DNA of 64,000 bases from Crateriforma spongiae (GCF_012290005.1 NZ_JAAXMS010000001.1:124001-188000), one strand, 5' to 3'. Counted from the stretch's first letter, positions 44,002 to 54,679 are shown. Notes: a model not told the origin generated them from the sequence alone. Made by a program: numbers and translations.

Positions 44002-46356
44002 ATGTCATTTCGTTCGCCTGCGTTGCGTGTCGCGTTTGTCGTTTTGCTCATGGGATGGTTGTTTGCTGGCGAAAGGCATTTGAAGGCAACGGATCCAGAT
44101 CGCAGCAAGGTGCCGATGCGTTTAACTCCGTTTGAAGGTGAAATCGGCAAGACCTACAAAGACTCGGTATCCGACTGGCAAGGGCCCGTTGCCGCACCAG
44201 AAGGAGCCCCCAATGTTTTGTTGATCCTGTTGGATGACGTGGGGTTTGGCCAGACGTCCACGTTCGGTGGTTTGATTCCGACACCGAATTTGGACAAGTT
44301 GGCATCGGAGGGCATCAAATACAATCGATTTCATACGACGGCGATTTGTGGGCCTTCGCGTGCGGCGCTATTGACGGGCCGGAATCATCATCAATGCGGA
44401 AACGGATTTTTGATGGAGTGGGCTACCGGTTTTCCCAACTATTCCACGATGCTGCCAAAGAATACGGCAACCATCGCGGAGGTCTTGAAACATAACGGGT
44501 ACAACACTTGGTGGTACGGTAAAAACCACAGTACGCCTGACTGGGAAACCACCGTTGCCGGTCCTTTTGATCGCTGGCCGACGGGGATGGGGTTTGAGTA
44601 CTTCTACGGCTTTAATGCAGGAGAGACCCATCAGTACTACCCGGTCATTTTTGAGAACACGGTGCCTGTCGAGCCAAACAAGACGCCCGACGAAGGGTAC
44701 CACTTCATGACCGACATGACCGACCGCGCAATCGCTCGGATGAAGCTTGCCAAGTCGGTCGCCCCGGAAAAGCCGTTCTTCATGTATTTCGCTCCCGGGG
44801 CGATGCATGCACCCCATCACGTCACCGCGTCTTGGCGTGACCAATTCAAAGGCAAGTTTGACATGGGGTGGGAGAAGTATCGCGACCAGGTATTCCAGAA
44901 CCAGTTGCGGATGGGAATCGTCCCCCAAGGAACCCAGTTGACGCCACGTCCCGAGTGGGTTCCGGAATGGGAAAGCTTGAGCGATGAACAGAAAGACGTT
45001 TACTGTGCGTTGTTTGAGAACTTCGCGGGCTACTTTGCCTTTACGGATCACGAGGTAGGGCGGTTGTTGAATGCGGTGAAGGAGTTGCCCGATGCAGAGA
45101 ACACCCTGGTGATCTACATCGTTGGCGACAACGGAGCATCAGCCGAGGGTGGGCCGGATGGAACCTTGAACGAGATTCGCAACTTGAACGGGTTGCCGAC
45201 GGATTTGGACGAAGTTGCGACGCATTTGGATTTATTGGGTGGACCCGAGTCGGAGCCGCACTATCCCGTCGGCTGGGCATGGGCAGGCAACACCCCGTTT
45301 CAGTGGGTCAAGCAAGTGGCGTCCCACCTGGGCGGAACTCGAAACCCGATGGTGGTCAGTTGGCCGGCGAAGATTCAGCCCGATGAACGTCCCCGCGATG
45401 CATTTCTGCATTTGGTGGATGTTGTCCCGACAATTCTGGAAGCCGCAAACGTCCCGATGCCAGAACAGGTCAATGGAATCACGCAGCTTCCATTGGCGGG
45501 CAAGTCATTCATGGATAGTTTTGACAATGCCGGCTATCAGGGCAGGCAAAAACAATATTTCGAGATTTTCACCAACCGATCCATCTATGTCGATGGATGG
45601 AAAGCCAATGCCCAGCACACCATTCCTTGGCGACAAGATTTAGCACCGGGGAACTGGGATCAAGACCGTTGGGAGCTTTACAACTTGGAATCCGACTTTT
45701 CAGAAGCGAACGATTTGGCGGCGATGATGCCCCAAAAACTCGAAGAGTTGAAAGAACAGTTTGCTGCCGCCGCGGAACAGAACTCGGTTTATCCGTTCGA
45801 TGATCGCGGCGCCGGTCGATTGGCCATTCCCAAGCCATCGGTTCCGGGATGGGACCCCGAGTCAAAGACATACATTTATTACGCAGGTGCCACCCGGATC
45901 GCTGAACCGGCTGCTCCGCCCATGAAAAACCAAAGTTGGTCGTTGACGGCCAGCATCGATGTCAACGAGTCGACAGCCGAAGGCGTGATCATGGGATTCG
46001 GGGGTGTTGCCGCCGGAATGGTGCTTTACTTGAAAGACGGCGTCCCGGTATTCGATTACAACTTTTTCGAGGAGCACACGATCATTCAAAGTCACAGTCC
46101 GGTGCCGAATGGTAAATCGGTGATCAGAGTGGATTTTGATTATGACGGTGGCGGTGCCGGGAAAGGGGCGACCGTCCGGCTTTCGGTCGACGACCAGTTG
46201 GTTGATTCAGCCGTCATGTCGGCGACCGTCGGGGGCCGTTGTGGGATCGACACGTTTGGCGTCGGCGCTGATACCGGACAACCCGTAACCAAGGACTATC
46301 AGCCCCCATTCGAGATTGTTGGTTCGATTGACAAGGTTGTGATCGAGATTCGATAG
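44002..46356 (+). CDS. Large arylsulfatase (AtsA-like), exported
   Basis: 784 residues from the ATG at 44002. Signal peptide ([14 protein letters not shown]). The long arylsulfatase type: [12 protein letters not shown] (Asp ligands), [13 protein letters not shown] with formylglycine Cys116, [26 protein letters not shown] and [15 protein letters not shown]-terminal lectin-like beta-sandwich (from about 650: [36 protein letters not shown]) is usual in this class. Monocistronic. Confidence 0.94.
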   Translation: MSFRSPALRVAFVVLLMGWLFAGERHLKATDPDRSKVPMRLTPFEGEIGKTYKDSVSDWQGPVAAPEGAPNVLLILLDDVGFGQTSTFGGLIPTPNLDKLASEGIKYNRFHTTAICGPSRAALLTGRNHHQCGNGFLMEWATGFPNYSTMLPKNTATIAEVLKHNGYNTWWYGKNHSTPDWETTVAGPFDRWPTGMGFEYFYGFNAGETHQYYPVIFENTVPVEPNKTPDEGYHFMTDMTDRAIARMKLAKSVAPEKPFFMYFAPGAMHAPHHVTASWRDQFKGKFDMGWEKYRDQVFQNQLRMGIVPQGTQLTPRPEWVPEWESLSDEQKDVYCALFENFAGYFAFTDHEVGRLLNAVKELPDAENTLVIYIVGDNGASAEGGPDGTLNEIRNLNGLPTDLDEVATHLDLLGGPESEPHYPVGWAWAGNTPFQWVKQVASHLGGTRNPMVVSWPAKIQPDERPRDAFLHLVDVVPTILEAANVPMPEQVNGITQLPLAGKSFMDSFDNAGYQGRQKQYFEIFTNRSIYVDGWKANAQHTIPWRQDLAPGNWDQDRWELYNLESDFSEANDLAAMMPQKLEELKEQFAAAAEQNSVYPFDDRGAGRLAIPKPSVPGWDPESKTYIYYAGATRIAEPAAPPMKNQSWSLTASIDVNESTAEGVIMGFGGVAAGMVLYLKDGVPVFDYNFFEEHTIIQSHSPVPNGKSVIRVDFDYDGGGAGKGATVRLSVDDQLVDSAVMSATVGGRCGIDTFGVGADTGQPVTKDYQPPFEIVGSIDKVVIEIR

Positions 46357-46700
46357 CCACTGTTTTCCTGTCACGCGGTGATCGATGGGCGTACATCGCG
46401 TGAAAGGAAGGCACATCAACCATGTGCTTCGTTGGACGCGGATCGTGCCCGCTGTTTACGGCATTAAGGCTGGATCAGTCGTTTTCCTATGTCGTGCCGA
46501 TTGGCAAGGCATCGATTCTTGTCGGACGCATGGTGTTTTTGTTTGATAATGGTGCGTCACAGTTGCACACATCAGCGTCTCACCGGTTGCCAGGCTTGGC
46601 ACCGGTGGGCAGTCGGTGTGATGGCAGTGCAACCGTCCCGCTCAAAAGGTCGGCTTTGATGCGTTTTTGGCGGGCGGTTGCGGAATTCATCGGCGGCGAA
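46357..46700. other. Intergenic region with a long hairpin
   Basis: Between convergent arylsulfatase and hcp genes. TTCCTGTCACGCG (46365-46377) pairs with CGCGTGAAAGGAA (46397-46409) with one mismatch and a 19-base loop, just after the arylsulfatase stop. No T-tract, so it is only a possible terminator. The rest has no credible gene. Confidence 0.45.
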
Positions 46701-48023
46701 TCAAGCCAGTGATGCGGCACAGTCAGCTGCACCGTCGGGCCCGATCAGTTGCAGGTTGTAGGTGTCCTGCAATCGCTTCATGATGTTGGGCGAAATGAAT
46801 GCCGGCGCCGCAGGACCGATGCGGATGTTGGTGACCCCCAGCGACAGCAGGGTCAGTAAGACGGCGACGGCCTTCTGTTCGAACCAACTGAGGACAATCG
46901 TCAGCGGAAGATCGTTGACGGAACATTCGAATGCGTCGGCCAAAGCCGATGCCACCGCGATCGCGCCGAATGCGTCATTGCATTGGCCCATGTCCATCAG
47001 GCGGGGAAGGCCCAGGTGGGTGCCGTAATCAAAGCCATTGATTCGATACTTTCCGCATCCGAGCGTCAGGATAAAGCTATCGTGCGGCGTGGCTTGTGCA
47101 AAATCGCTGTAGTAGTTTCTTCCCGGCTCTGCGCCGTCGCAGCCGCCAATAAGGAAGAAGTGGCTGATCTTGCCTTCTTTGCATGCGGCGACGATCTCCG
47201 CGGCGCGGTCCAACAGGACTTCACGATGAAATCCGATGGTGCTGGTGCTGACCCAGTTGTCATCGCAGGGGGCACATCGCAATGCCGATTCGATGACCGG
47301 ACCATAGTCGTCACCGTCAATACGAACGCCCTCCGGGACCGCGGTGACGCGTGTGTGGAACAGGCGGTCTTTGTAGCTCTCGCGTGGCAGCAGCAGGCAG
47401 TTCGTTGTGGCCAGTACCGGTCCTGGAAATGCGGCGAACTCGGTTTTCTGTTTTTGCCAGGGGCCACCAAAATGCCCCGCCAAATTTGGGTGATCGCCAA
47501 GGATCGGATACATATGTGCCGGCAGCATTTCGCCGTGCGTGTAGACGTTGATGTTGGTGCCTTCGACCTGCTTCAACACATTCAGCAAGTCCAACATGTC
47601 GTGCCCGGTCACCAAGATTCCCGGCCCTTCGGCGGTGCCATGCTTCACCTCCGCGGGACGCGGGTGGCCAAACATTTCGACGTGTCCGCTGTCGAGCAAT
47701 TCCATGACGCGAAGGTTCATGCTGCCGCATTTCAGGACGAGTTCCAGAAGGCTGTCGACGTCGAAGTTGACGTTTGTCACTGTTGAAAACAGTGCTTCTT
47801 CGATAAACTCGCTAACCGATTCATCCGTCTTGCCCAGGCGGCGCGCATGGTGTGCGTAGGACGCCATGCCTTTGAGACCATACAGCAAGATCTCCTGCAG
47901 TGACTGAACATCCTCGTCTTTCCCGCACACGCCCGGGTGTTCGGCAATCATGCATCCACGCCCCTTGGAGGTTTGTTCGCATTGGTCGCACATCAGCGGC
48001 GGTCGGAATTCGTTCATCGACAT
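46701..48023 (-). CDS. hcp: Hybrid cluster protein (hydroxylamine reductase / NO reductase-like)
   Basis: 440 residues, about 100 shorter than class I/II Hcp, fitting class III proteins that lack the second helical bundle. N-terminal cluster ligands CDQCEQTSKGRGC and GVCGKDE (Cys12, 15, 24, 33). Hybrid-cluster motifs GGCDGAEPGR, LGCGKYR and GQCNDAF are visible downstream. Reduces hydroxylamine and NO and protects against nitrosative stress. Transcribed away from a Crp/FNR-family regulator, with an FNR-type box in the shared region. Confidence 0.92.
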   Translation of the reverse strand: MSMNEFRPPLMCDQCEQTSKGRGCMIAEHPGVCGKDEDVQSLQEILLYGLKGMASYAHHARRLGKTDESVSEFIEEALFSTVTNVNFDVDSLLELVLKCGSMNLRVMELLDSGHVEMFGHPRPAEVKHGTAEGPGILVTGHDMLDLLNVLKQVEGTNINVYTHGEMLPAHMYPILGDHPNLAGHFGGPWQKQKTEFAAFPGPVLATTNCLLLPRESYKDRLFHTRVTAVPEGVRIDGDDYGPVIESALRCAPCDDNWVSTSTIGFHREVLLDRAAEIVAACKEGKISHFFLIGGCDGAEPGRNYYSDFAQATPHDSFILTLGCGKYRINGFDYGTHLGLPRLMDMGQCNDAFGAIAVASALADAFECSVNDLPLTIVLSWFEQKAVAVLLTLLSLGVTNIRIGPAAPAFISPNIMKRLQDTYNLQLIGPDGAADCAASLA

Positions 48024-48097
48024 CGTTGGATTCCCATGGAAGGGTGAATGGCATCAGATTCCAAGCGGCCATTATGGAGCCCGCATTGGATTTGTCC

Positions 48098-48111
48098 TTG
48101 ACCAAGATCAA
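48098..48111. promoter_or_regulatory. FNR/DNR-type operator between hcp and crp-like gene
   Basis: TTGACCAAGATCAA matches the FNR/DNR consensus TTGAT-N4-ATCAA with one mismatch. It is centred about 81 bases upstream of the hcp start and overlaps the position just before the regulator's ribosome-binding site, so it could activate hcp and repress the regulator. Confidence 0.7.
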
Positions 48112-48123
48112 GGGAGCCACGCG

Positions 48124-48819
48124 ATGAAAGAAGTTTCTGATCCGCGGTCAGTTCGTGATGTGTTGGCCGCTTGCGGATTGTTTCAGGGGCTGGATGATCA
48201 GCAGATGTTGTTGCTGTGCGACATGGGGCGTCGGTGCCGATACCGGGCCGGTGAAACGGTGTTTCAACAACAAACGCCCTGCCCCGGCATCTTCGTTGTC
48301 GATCACGGGTTGGTGCGTGTTTTTCGCAGCGGACCTAATGGGCAACAACACGTGTTGCACCTTTGTGGCCCCAATCAAACGTTCGCCGAAGTTGCTGCTA
48401 TCGGTGGTTTTCCATTGCCGGCATCAGCCACGGCCGCCGAATCGACCGAATGTGTGTTGATTCCCACGGATCGGCTGCAAACGGAGTTGTCATCCAATCA
48501 TGCATTGTGTCACCAGTTGCTGACGGGGATGGCGTTCTGGGTGCGCCATTTTGTTCAGCTGGTGGAGGACATCGCTCTGCGTGACGCGATGTCGCGCGTG
48601 ACCCGGTTGTTGTGTGACCTGCCTTGCGACGCGAACGGCAGGATCGCCCTGCCCGGGTCCAAGAAAGACATCGCCAATCACCTGAACTTGACCAGCGAAA
48701 CGTTCTCGCGTGTGCTGCGTCGTTTAATGGAAAAACAGGTGATTGAATCGGAGGGAAGCCGGACGATTCGCGTGTTGGATGCGGATGCCTTGGGTGACAT
48801 CAGCGATCATCGAGAGTGA
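48124..48819 (+). CDS. Crp/FNR-family transcriptional regulator (DNR-like)
   Basis: 231 residues from the ATG at 48124. cNMP-type effector fold (about 15-125), long dimerisation helix (126-155), winged HTH (165-225). The recognition helix has ET-FSRVLRRL: Glu192, Ser195 and Arg196 form the E-SR pattern that reads TTGAT half-sites in FNR and DNR. It lacks the spaced N-terminal Cys quartet of oxygen-sensing FNR, so a DNR/NnrR-like NO or other signal is more likely. Divergent from hcp and about 2 kb from nrfHA; FNR-type boxes occur at both. Confidence 0.88.
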   Translation: MKEVSDPRSVRDVLAACGLFQGLDDQQMLLLCDMGRRCRYRAGETVFQQQTPCPGIFVVDHGLVRVFRSGPNGQQHVLHLCGPNQTFAEVAAIGGFPLPASATAAESTECVLIPTDRLQTELSSNHALCHQLLTGMAFWVRHFVQLVEDIALRDAMSRVTRLLCDLPCDANGRIALPGSKKDIANHLNLTSETFSRVLRRLMEKQVIESEGSRTIRVLDADALGDISDHRE

Positions 48820-48902
48820 GCAGCCACCCGGTCGGCTGGCCGAAACGCAACGCGGCTTGAGCAACAGGGCTCGCCGGCGAGTGTGATGGAATCGGGTGGC
48901 CA

Positions 48903-48924
48903 CACGGTTTGCTGCGAAACCGTG
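48903..48924. other. Perfect 8-bp hairpin between convergent genes
   Basis: CACGGTTT (48903-48910) pairs with AAACCGTG (48917-48924) across a 6-base loop, between the regulator and nrfA stops. No T-tract, so only possibly a terminator. Confidence 0.35.
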
Positions 48925-48964
48925 GTATCCATAAAGGCCGCAATGCGCGGTCGATTGACCCGCC

Positions 48965-50548
48965 TCAGTTCGATTCCGCAACGCTGGCCAGGCGGTCCGC
49001 TTCGTCGAATGTCTTAGCAACATCGGCTGGTGTCGACGATCCCATCAGCTTGTAGCACATGGCGATTGCTTGGCGACTGTAGTCGACCGATTCGGCCAGG
49101 ATGCGGGCGGCTTCCTGGCGGGCGTGGAATCCCTTGCTGTTTTCGCTGGCGATGTAATCCAGCCGCCACATGGCTTTACGTTGCAGGTCGCGAACCGGCG
49201 CCAAGTCATCGTCGGAAACGCCGGCTTCCTGGGCGGCGATGATCGCGTCCAGCATCTCGGTCATTGCCGCGGCGGCACGATCGATCAGCTGCTCGGTTCG
49301 GTCTTGAATCACGGCCACGCGATCCACGATTTCTTGCTCGGGAATGTTGTGGCACGTTTGGCACGCCTTGTTGATGTTCAACATCGGACTACGAACCCAG
49401 TGGCTGCTGACCTTGGTCGCACCCTTCTTTTCGTAGGGCATGTGGCAGTCGCTACAGCTGACACCGCTGCGGGCATGTATCCCTTGGCTCCAAAGTTCAA
49501 ACTCGGGGTGTTGTGCCTTGTAGACCTTCGTTCCCGTTTCCTTATGGACGTAGTCATAGAACTTTCCGCCTTCGGGGAATTCGGTGTTGTCCCATTCGGC
49601 TTCTAGTTGTTCCATCTTCAATCCGTTGCTCCACGGAAACGTCAGCGTCATCTTGTTGGCACAGTAGTACTCCACATGGCACTGGCCGCAGACAAACGAT
49701 CGCATTTCCTGGCGGGTCGCCATGGTGTTTGGATCGTAGTTGCCTTTGCTTCCTTTGTCACGCCATTCCTGGATGCTTGGCAGGTGCGGGACCGGTGCAT
49801 CGCTTTTGGCCAATTTGTCGATCCCCAAGATAAATCCCGGGCGGGTCACTCGGATCGACATTGTTTCCGGGTCATGGCAGTCGATACATGACACCGGGTG
49901 AGCGCCGCCCATGTGCGGATCGCCGTCCTCCGCTTTTGCGACACCGTCGGGGGTCTTGGTCAGTTCGGCGTGAACTTCCTCGTAATTCTTTTGACTGACC
50001 GCTTGGAACCCAGCCAAAACCGCGTCCCACTGGTAGCCTTCGGCCAGCGCTTCTTCAGTCGCTTCTTTGCCCATCGATTCCAAACCGATTCGTCGGTAAG
50101 TGGGAATGATCGAAGCGTGGCAGTGAAGGCAAGCGCCCGCTTGTTGAACCTCGGTGACGCGTTTGGTGACCTCTTGGTCGGACAGCATGTGGGCGTGGCC
50201 GCGTGCTTCGCGATAGTCAATGCTGAACGCATAGCCGGCGAACAATCGCTTCAGCCAAGGGTGCTTTTCCAGCTTGCTGGGCGGCAACGCGTGGTTGCCA
50301 CCAAAGTCGGTGTAATCGTCGTTCACCGTCTTTAAGTAATCTTCGTATTGCTGGGGGAAATTCAGTCCCCAGGGTTTGGGGTCGGTGCTGACCTCGGTGA
50401 CTTCGGCCACCTTCACGAATGGATTTCGGGCTTCCTGTTTCCGCTCGAAAATGTTCACCAACAATGCGACCACGCCGAAAGTGACCGCAGCCACGATCGC
50501 GGTTAATAGGGCCAGCCAGCCGAAACTGCGTTGGGTGTTCGATGACAT
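48965..50548 (-). CDS. nrfA: Ammonia-forming cytochrome c nitrite reductase, catalytic subunit
   Basis: 527 residues from the ATG at 50548; the in-frame 50596 start is less likely because the N-terminus ([17 protein letters not shown]) then sits deep. Pentaheme: CLHCH, CIDCH, CGQCH, CSDCH and CQTCH, with the family segment [12 protein letters not shown]. The first heme site, normally CXXCK in NrfA, is CLHCH here (Cys140, His144). Reduces nitrite to ammonium in the periplasm using electrons from NrfH. The N-terminal hydrophobic segment could be an uncleaved anchor. Confidence 0.93.
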   Translation of the reverse strand: MSSNTQRSFGWLALLTAIVAAVTFGVVALLVNIFERKQEARNPFVKVAEVTEVSTDPKPWGLNFPQQYEDYLKTVNDDYTDFGGNHALPPSKLEKHPWLKRLFAGYAFSIDYREARGHAHMLSDQEVTKRVTEVQQAGACLHCHASIIPTYRRIGLESMGKEATEEALAEGYQWDAVLAGFQAVSQKNYEEVHAELTKTPDGVAKAEDGDPHMGGAHPVSCIDCHDPETMSIRVTRPGFILGIDKLAKSDAPVPHLPSIQEWRDKGSKGNYDPNTMATRQEMRSFVCGQCHVEYYCANKMTLTFPWSNGLKMEQLEAEWDNTEFPEGGKFYDYVHKETGTKVYKAQHPEFELWSQGIHARSGVSCSDCHMPYEKKGATKVSSHWVRSPMLNINKACQTCHNIPEQEIVDRVAVIQDRTEQLIDRAAAAMTEMLDAIIAAQEAGVSDDDLAPVRDLQRKAMWRLDYIASENSKGFHARQEAARILAESVDYSRQAIAMCYKLMGSSTPADVAKTFDEADRLASVAESN

Positions 50549-50614
50549 GGTGATGCTGGATTCGTGAAGGAATGAAGAAAGAACAGTGAATGGCAATTCG
50601 CTTCGATCGGCGGA

Positions 50615-51145
50615 TCAACGACCCGCGTGTCCGACGTCGGCGTGGCAGTGAACACAAGATTGCATGTCGCGGCCGGCGGCGTCGGGCAACATGCTGTGTA
50701 CGACCGATTCGTGGCAGTGGATACAGGTGCCTTGCGTGACGCGACGATTGCGGGGTTTGATTCGGATCGGATCTTTGAAACCGCCCGTTGTGAATGCAAG
50801 AGAGTGAAAGAACCCGTTGTCAGCTTTGGTGACCCATTTGCCGATGGGGTGATGTGGCAAGTGACAATCGTTGCAAACCGCGACGTGGTGATGGCTGCTT
50901 TGCTGCCATGAATCCATGTGGCCCTGCATCACGTGACAGTTGACACACGTTTTGGGATCGTTGCTCAGATAGCTGGCTCCCTTGCCATAGCCGAAGGTGA
51001 ACGTTCCGACACCGGCAAGAAGTCCAAGACAGCCTGCGAACAAATAGGCACCGGGCCCGAACAATCGCTTGCGAGACGGCTTAGGTATTGTGGGATCGTC
51101 TGGTGTATCGGAGTCCGATGATGTTCCATCGTGATCGGATTGCAT
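50615..51145 (-). CDS. nrfH: Tetraheme cytochrome c NrfH (quinol-oxidising partner of NrfA)
   Basis: 176 residues. A hydrophilic, acidic N-terminal ~25 residues precede one transmembrane helix (YLFAGCLGLLAGVGTFTF). Four CXXCH sites: CVNCH, CNDCH, CIHCH and CVHCH, with the NrfH Met/His region CHVMQGHMDSWQQSSH. It sits directly 5' of nrfA. An FNR-type box lies about 141 bases upstream of its start. Confidence 0.93.
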   Translation of the reverse strand: MQSDHDGTSSDSDTPDDPTIPKPSRKRLFGPGAYLFAGCLGLLAGVGTFTFGYGKGASYLSNDPKTCVNCHVMQGHMDSWQQSSHHHVAVCNDCHLPHHPIGKWVTKADNGFFHSLAFTTGGFKDPIRIKPRNRRVTQGTCIHCHESVVHSMLPDAAGRDMQSCVHCHADVGHAGR

Positions 51146-51913
51146 TACCGCTGTCTCCCGCCCCGTTCGGCAATGGCGACTTGGAAATGGGCTACAAGAC
51201 GATTGGTACGCCCAAGGTCGGTCGCTGGTCTACGCAGAGTCTATCGAATCGGACGGCTGGATTCCATCAGTCACCGGGGCCGTGCTTGATCTAAGTCAAT
51301 TTCCTTGGTGGTCAGCGGCCTGTGGATGCCTGAATACCGTTGCTCTTCCAAACCACGCGAGCCATCCAAAGCGAATCATCTGGGATGCCCAGGCCTCATT
51401 CGCGTCAAAGTTCCGTTCGCAGGCCATCGAGACTCTGGATCACGCCTTACCGGCCGGCCATCGAATTCCGATGGCCACGAACCGCGGTTGCGGTGGCGTT
51501 TGATGGTCAAGCTTCTGGGGTCTCAGGTCGTGATCCCGTCAGGAGGTGGAGGGCGTGGATTTCTCCGGTGTGTTCGCCTGTCGCGGCATTCTACCTCTCG
51601 GCCTGCTCATTGTTCGCAGGTGGAAAAACGCAGTGTGCCCGCGACTTGGGCCGGGGTGCTTAGCTACTGCGCACTCAGAGCTCTCCGTGAAACTTTAGGG
51701 AAACGGCTTTGATGCGACTTTAGGGTTGCCTCCGGCCACCTTGTGTGCGTGTAGCGTTCGCGGTCACCGCCTTCGCTGAGAAAACGAGAAGGCTGCGACG
51801 TTCTGGCGCACTGCCTGCGATGTCAGCAACCAACGTTTCCGTCTCGGGCGCCTCGTTGCACCTGAGTCATTTCCAGTCTGCGGGGCGACGGCATCGATAT
51901 CAAGGCACAAGAG
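51146..51913. other. Long divergent intergenic region nrfH / nitrate operon
   Basis: 768 bases with no convincing gene; overlapping short frames are in a poor context. Contains the FNR-type box above and a 9-base direct repeat, ACTTTAGGG, at 51692-51700 and 51717-51725 (25-base spacing), about 190-220 bases before the first nitrate-operon start. It must hold the promoter of the nitrate operon and probably a long leader. Confidence 0.6.
51286..51299. promoter_or_regulatory. FNR/DNR-type operator upstream of nrfHA
   Basis: TTGATCTAAGTCAA matches TTGAT-N4-ATCAA with one mismatch. It lies about 141-154 bases upstream of the nrfH ATG and fits activation from a promoter with a roughly 100-base leader. 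Same type as the box at hcp. Confidence 0.7.
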
Positions 51914-53428
51914 TTGTTAAGCAAGATCAAGGGTCAGTTCGAAGAGTTAGGTCGCTGGTGTACGGCAAAGCGGTGGCGCACAGCGACCGTCGGGTGGGGC
52001 ATGACGCAGGCCGGTGTCGCGTTAACGGTTTTGGCGTTGTCCGGGTGTGCGCCCGATAGTGTCACATTGGAAGATTTGGAGGCTGCCGCAGCAAAGGTCG
52101 ATCTGGGCGACTTGGATGCCGAACAGTTGCTGCAAGAAAGTTCGACAAAGCTGGATTTGGAAAAGACCGACCTAAAGTTCGGCTTCATCAAGCTGACCGA
52201 TTGCGCGCCGCTGGTGATTGCTAAGGAGAAAGGCTATTTCGCCGACGAGGGCTTGAATGTCGAAATTGAAGCCCAGTCGAACTGGAAGGTTCTTCTGGAT
52301 CGGGTGATTGACGGGCAGTTGGACGGTGCTCACATGCTGGCCGGCCAGCCCATTGGTGCGACGATTGGTTTCGGTACGAAAGCCGACATCATCACCGCCT
52401 ATAGCTTGGATTATAACGGAAACGGCATCACGGTCAGCAACGAGATCTGGGCCAAGATGCAGGAGAACGATCCAAAGTTGGCAGTCGACCAACCGGAGCA
52501 CCCCATCACGGCAGATTCGCTGAAGCCGATCGTTGAAGAATATAAGCAGGCCGGCAAAGACTTCCAAATGGGAATGGTCTTCCCGGTCAGTACCCATAAT
52601 TACGAAATACGATACTGGTTGGCTTCATCCGGAATTCATCCGGGCATGTACACCGCCCAAGATATCACCGGGGTGCAGGACGCCGATGTGTTACTTTCGG
52701 TTACCCCGCCGCCGCAAATGCCGGCAACTCTAGAAGCCGGCACTATCTTAGGGTACTGCGTGGGTGAGCCCTGGAACCAGCAGGCGGTTGTCAAAGAAAT
52801 TGGTGTTCCCGTCACCACCAATTATGACATTTGGAAAAACAACCCGGAAAAGGTGTTCGGGGTGACGCAGCAATGGGATCAGCAGCATCCGAACACGCAC
52901 GTTGCTGTTGTCAAGGCATTGATGCGAGCGGGCAAATGGCTGGATGCCGTTGATGAGGACGGCGTCTTTCTGAACCGCCAAGAAGCCTGCGAGATCTTAA
53001 GCCGAAAAGACTACGTCGGTGCGGACGCTGATGTGATCGACAACAGCATGACGGGCACGTTCGTGTTTCAAAAAACGGACGTCCGGCCCATGCCCGACTT
53101 CAATGTCTTCTTTAAGCACAATGCGACCTTTCCGCACTACAGCGATTGCGTTTGGTTTTTGACGCAAATGCGCCGCTGGGGCCAGATTACCGAATCAAAG
53201 CCGGCCCAGTGGTACGACGAAATGGCCAAAAAGATCTATCGGCCTGACATTTATCGTCAAGCTGCAGATCTGTTGATCAGTGAAGGAAAGCTGGATCCCA
53301 ATGAGATTCCGGCGCCGGATTATGACGGCTATCGCGCGGCGTCCACCGATTTCATTGATGGGAAATCCTACGACGGCAAGGACCCACTGGGGTATTTGGC
53401 TAGCTTTGAGATCGGCCACAAAGAATAG
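51914..53428 (+). CDS. nrtA: Nitrate/bicarbonate-type ABC transporter solute-binding lipoprotein
   Basis: 504 residues from the TTG at 51914 (AAGG 8 bases before). ATG 52001 would give 475 residues with a lipoprotein signal LTVLALSGC; the longer form adds a basic stretch. The mature protein has [21 protein letters not shown], the opening of NrtA/CmpA and related SsuA/TauA-like binders. An inserted C-terminal region suits the large NrtA class. Context (nitrate and nitrite reductases downstream) supports nitrate/nitrite over bicarbonate. Start uncertain. Confidence 0.85.
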   Translation: MLSKIKGQFEELGRWCTAKRWRTATVGWGMTQAGVALTVLALSGCAPDSVTLEDLEAAAAKVDLGDLDAEQLLQESSTKLDLEKTDLKFGFIKLTDCAPLVIAKEKGYFADEGLNVEIEAQSNWKVLLDRVIDGQLDGAHMLAGQPIGATIGFGTKADIITAYSLDYNGNGITVSNEIWAKMQENDPKLAVDQPEHPITADSLKPIVEEYKQAGKDFQMGMVFPVSTHNYEIRYWLASSGIHPGMYTAQDITGVQDADVLLSVTPPPQMPATLEAGTILGYCVGEPWNQQAVVKEIGVPVTTNYDIWKNNPEKVFGVTQQWDQQHPNTHVAVVKALMRAGKWLDAVDEDGVFLNRQEACEILSRKDYVGADADVIDNSMTGTFVFQKTDVRPMPDFNVFFKHNATFPHYSDCVWFLTQMRRWGQITESKPAQWYDEMAKKIYRPDIYRQAADLLISEGKLDPNEIPAPDYDGYRAASTDFIDGKSYDGKDPLGYLASFEIGHKE

Positions 53429-53518
53429 CGTGTTTGGTAGCGATTTTTGACGGGCACGCGTTGTTCGTTGTCACGGAAGTCTGGTGCCGCAAGGATCGCG
53501 GCTGATCAAAAAGCGACG

Positions 53519-54679
53519 ATGGTCGCATTCGATGACCACCTTTCAACAGATAAGAAGATAGTGATGAATTGGCGCGGAAACGCATTGCGGTTTTGCAACG
53601 TTGCGGGGTTACCCGTGTTGGAACCGTTCGTTCGGCTTGCGGCCGGCGAAGACCCGAAAGAACAGATGGCGGGGATTGCCAAGTTCATTTTGCTTCCCAT
53701 CGTGACCGTCGGCATCTTTTTGGGGCTCTGGTCGTTGGCAGCGAAAACCATCGTCACAGGAAGTGCCAAATTGCCCGGGCCGGCGGCGACCTGGAACGCC
53801 GGTGTGGAACTGTTTGAGATGCATCAAACGCAAAAAGCGGCTGATGCTGCGATGCGTCAGGAAAAGCTGAATCAAGCCGTGGTGGCGATGGCCAAGGCAC
53901 GCTTGATGGACGAGGCTGCGGCAAAGTCCAGCGGTGAAGAAGCGGAGAAGTACCTGGCTTCAGCCACGGCATTTCGCCAGGAGGCCGTGCGTGCGGCCAA
54001 TTTTGTGCCTTCCAGTGCACCAACTTTTGTGGATCAAATCCTGACCAGCCTGAAGACCGTGTTTTTTGGCTTTGCCATCGCCACCTTGATCGCGGTTCCA
54101 CTGGGTGTGTTGTGTGGTATGAGTCCCTGGTTCAACGCAGCCATGAACCCGTTCATACAGGTTTTCAAGCCGGTCAGCCCGCTGGCTTGGCTACCCTTGG
54201 CGGGGCTGGTCATTATCTGGGCGTATTCGGGGTCGACAGCGGGAGAGACGTTTTTCGAGAAGGCGTTTTTGATTTCTGCGGTGACCGTTTCCTTGTGTTC
54301 GCTGTGGCCCACGTTGGTGAACACCACCCTTGGTGTCGCAAGCGTTGATAAGGATTACATGAACGTTGCGAAGGTGTTGAAGCTTTCGTGGTCACAGCAA
54401 TTGTTCAAGATCATCCTCCCGGCCAGCCTGCCTTTGATGTTCGCCGGGCTTCGTATCAGCCTTGGTGTTGGTTGGATGGTGCTGATCGCCGCCGACATGT
54501 TGGCCCAAAACCCCGGTTTAGGGAAATTCGTTTGGGATGAATTTCAAAATGGCAGCAGCCAGACGTATGCACGAATCGCGTTCAGCGTGATCATCATCGG
54601 CGTGATCGGGCTGGTCCTGGATCGCATCATGATCTGTCTGCGAAACATGGTCAGCTTTGGGAATCCTTCCCCTGCATGA
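53519..54679 (+). CDS. nrtB: Nitrate-type ABC transporter permease with coiled-coil insert
   Basis: 386 residues from the ATG at 53519; ATG 53564 is an alternative. One N-terminal helix (about 53-73) is followed by an unusual ~65-residue Ala/Glu/Lys-rich coiled-coil insert (about 98-165), then the BPD-type permease core with about five helices and an EAA-like loop. The end AARIAFSVIIIGVIGL-type helix and the LGVGWMVLIAADML segment match NrtB/TauC. Partner of the two ATPases downstream. Confidence 0.88.
   Translation: MVAFDDHLSTDKKIVMNWRGNALRFCNVAGLPVLEPFVRLAAGEDPKEQMAGIAKFILLPIVTVGIFLGLWSLAAKTIVTGSAKLPGPAATWNAGVELFEMHQTQKAADAAMRQEKLNQAVVAMAKARLMDEAAAKSSGEEAEKYLASATAFRQEAVRAANFVPSSAPTFVDQILTSLKTVFFGFAIATLIAVPLGVLCGMSPWFNAAMNPFIQVFKPVSPLAWLPLAGLVIIWAYSGSTAGETFFEKAFLISAVTVSLCSLWPTLVNTTLGVASVDKDYMNVAKVLKLSWSQQLFKIILPASLPLMFAGLRISLGVGWMVLIAADMLAQNPGLGKFVWDEFQNGSSQTYARIAFSVIIIGVIGLVLDRIMICLRNMVSFGNPSPA

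Noticed and set aside
46422-46712. 96-residue frame overlapping the hcp 3' end
   Set aside because: No ribosome-binding site, no recognisable composition, and its end overlaps the conserved hcp terminus.
51500-51510. TTGATGGTCAA, an FNR-like palindrome upstream of nrtA
   Set aside because: Spacer is too short (11 bases in all) to fit the 14-base FNR/DNR site.
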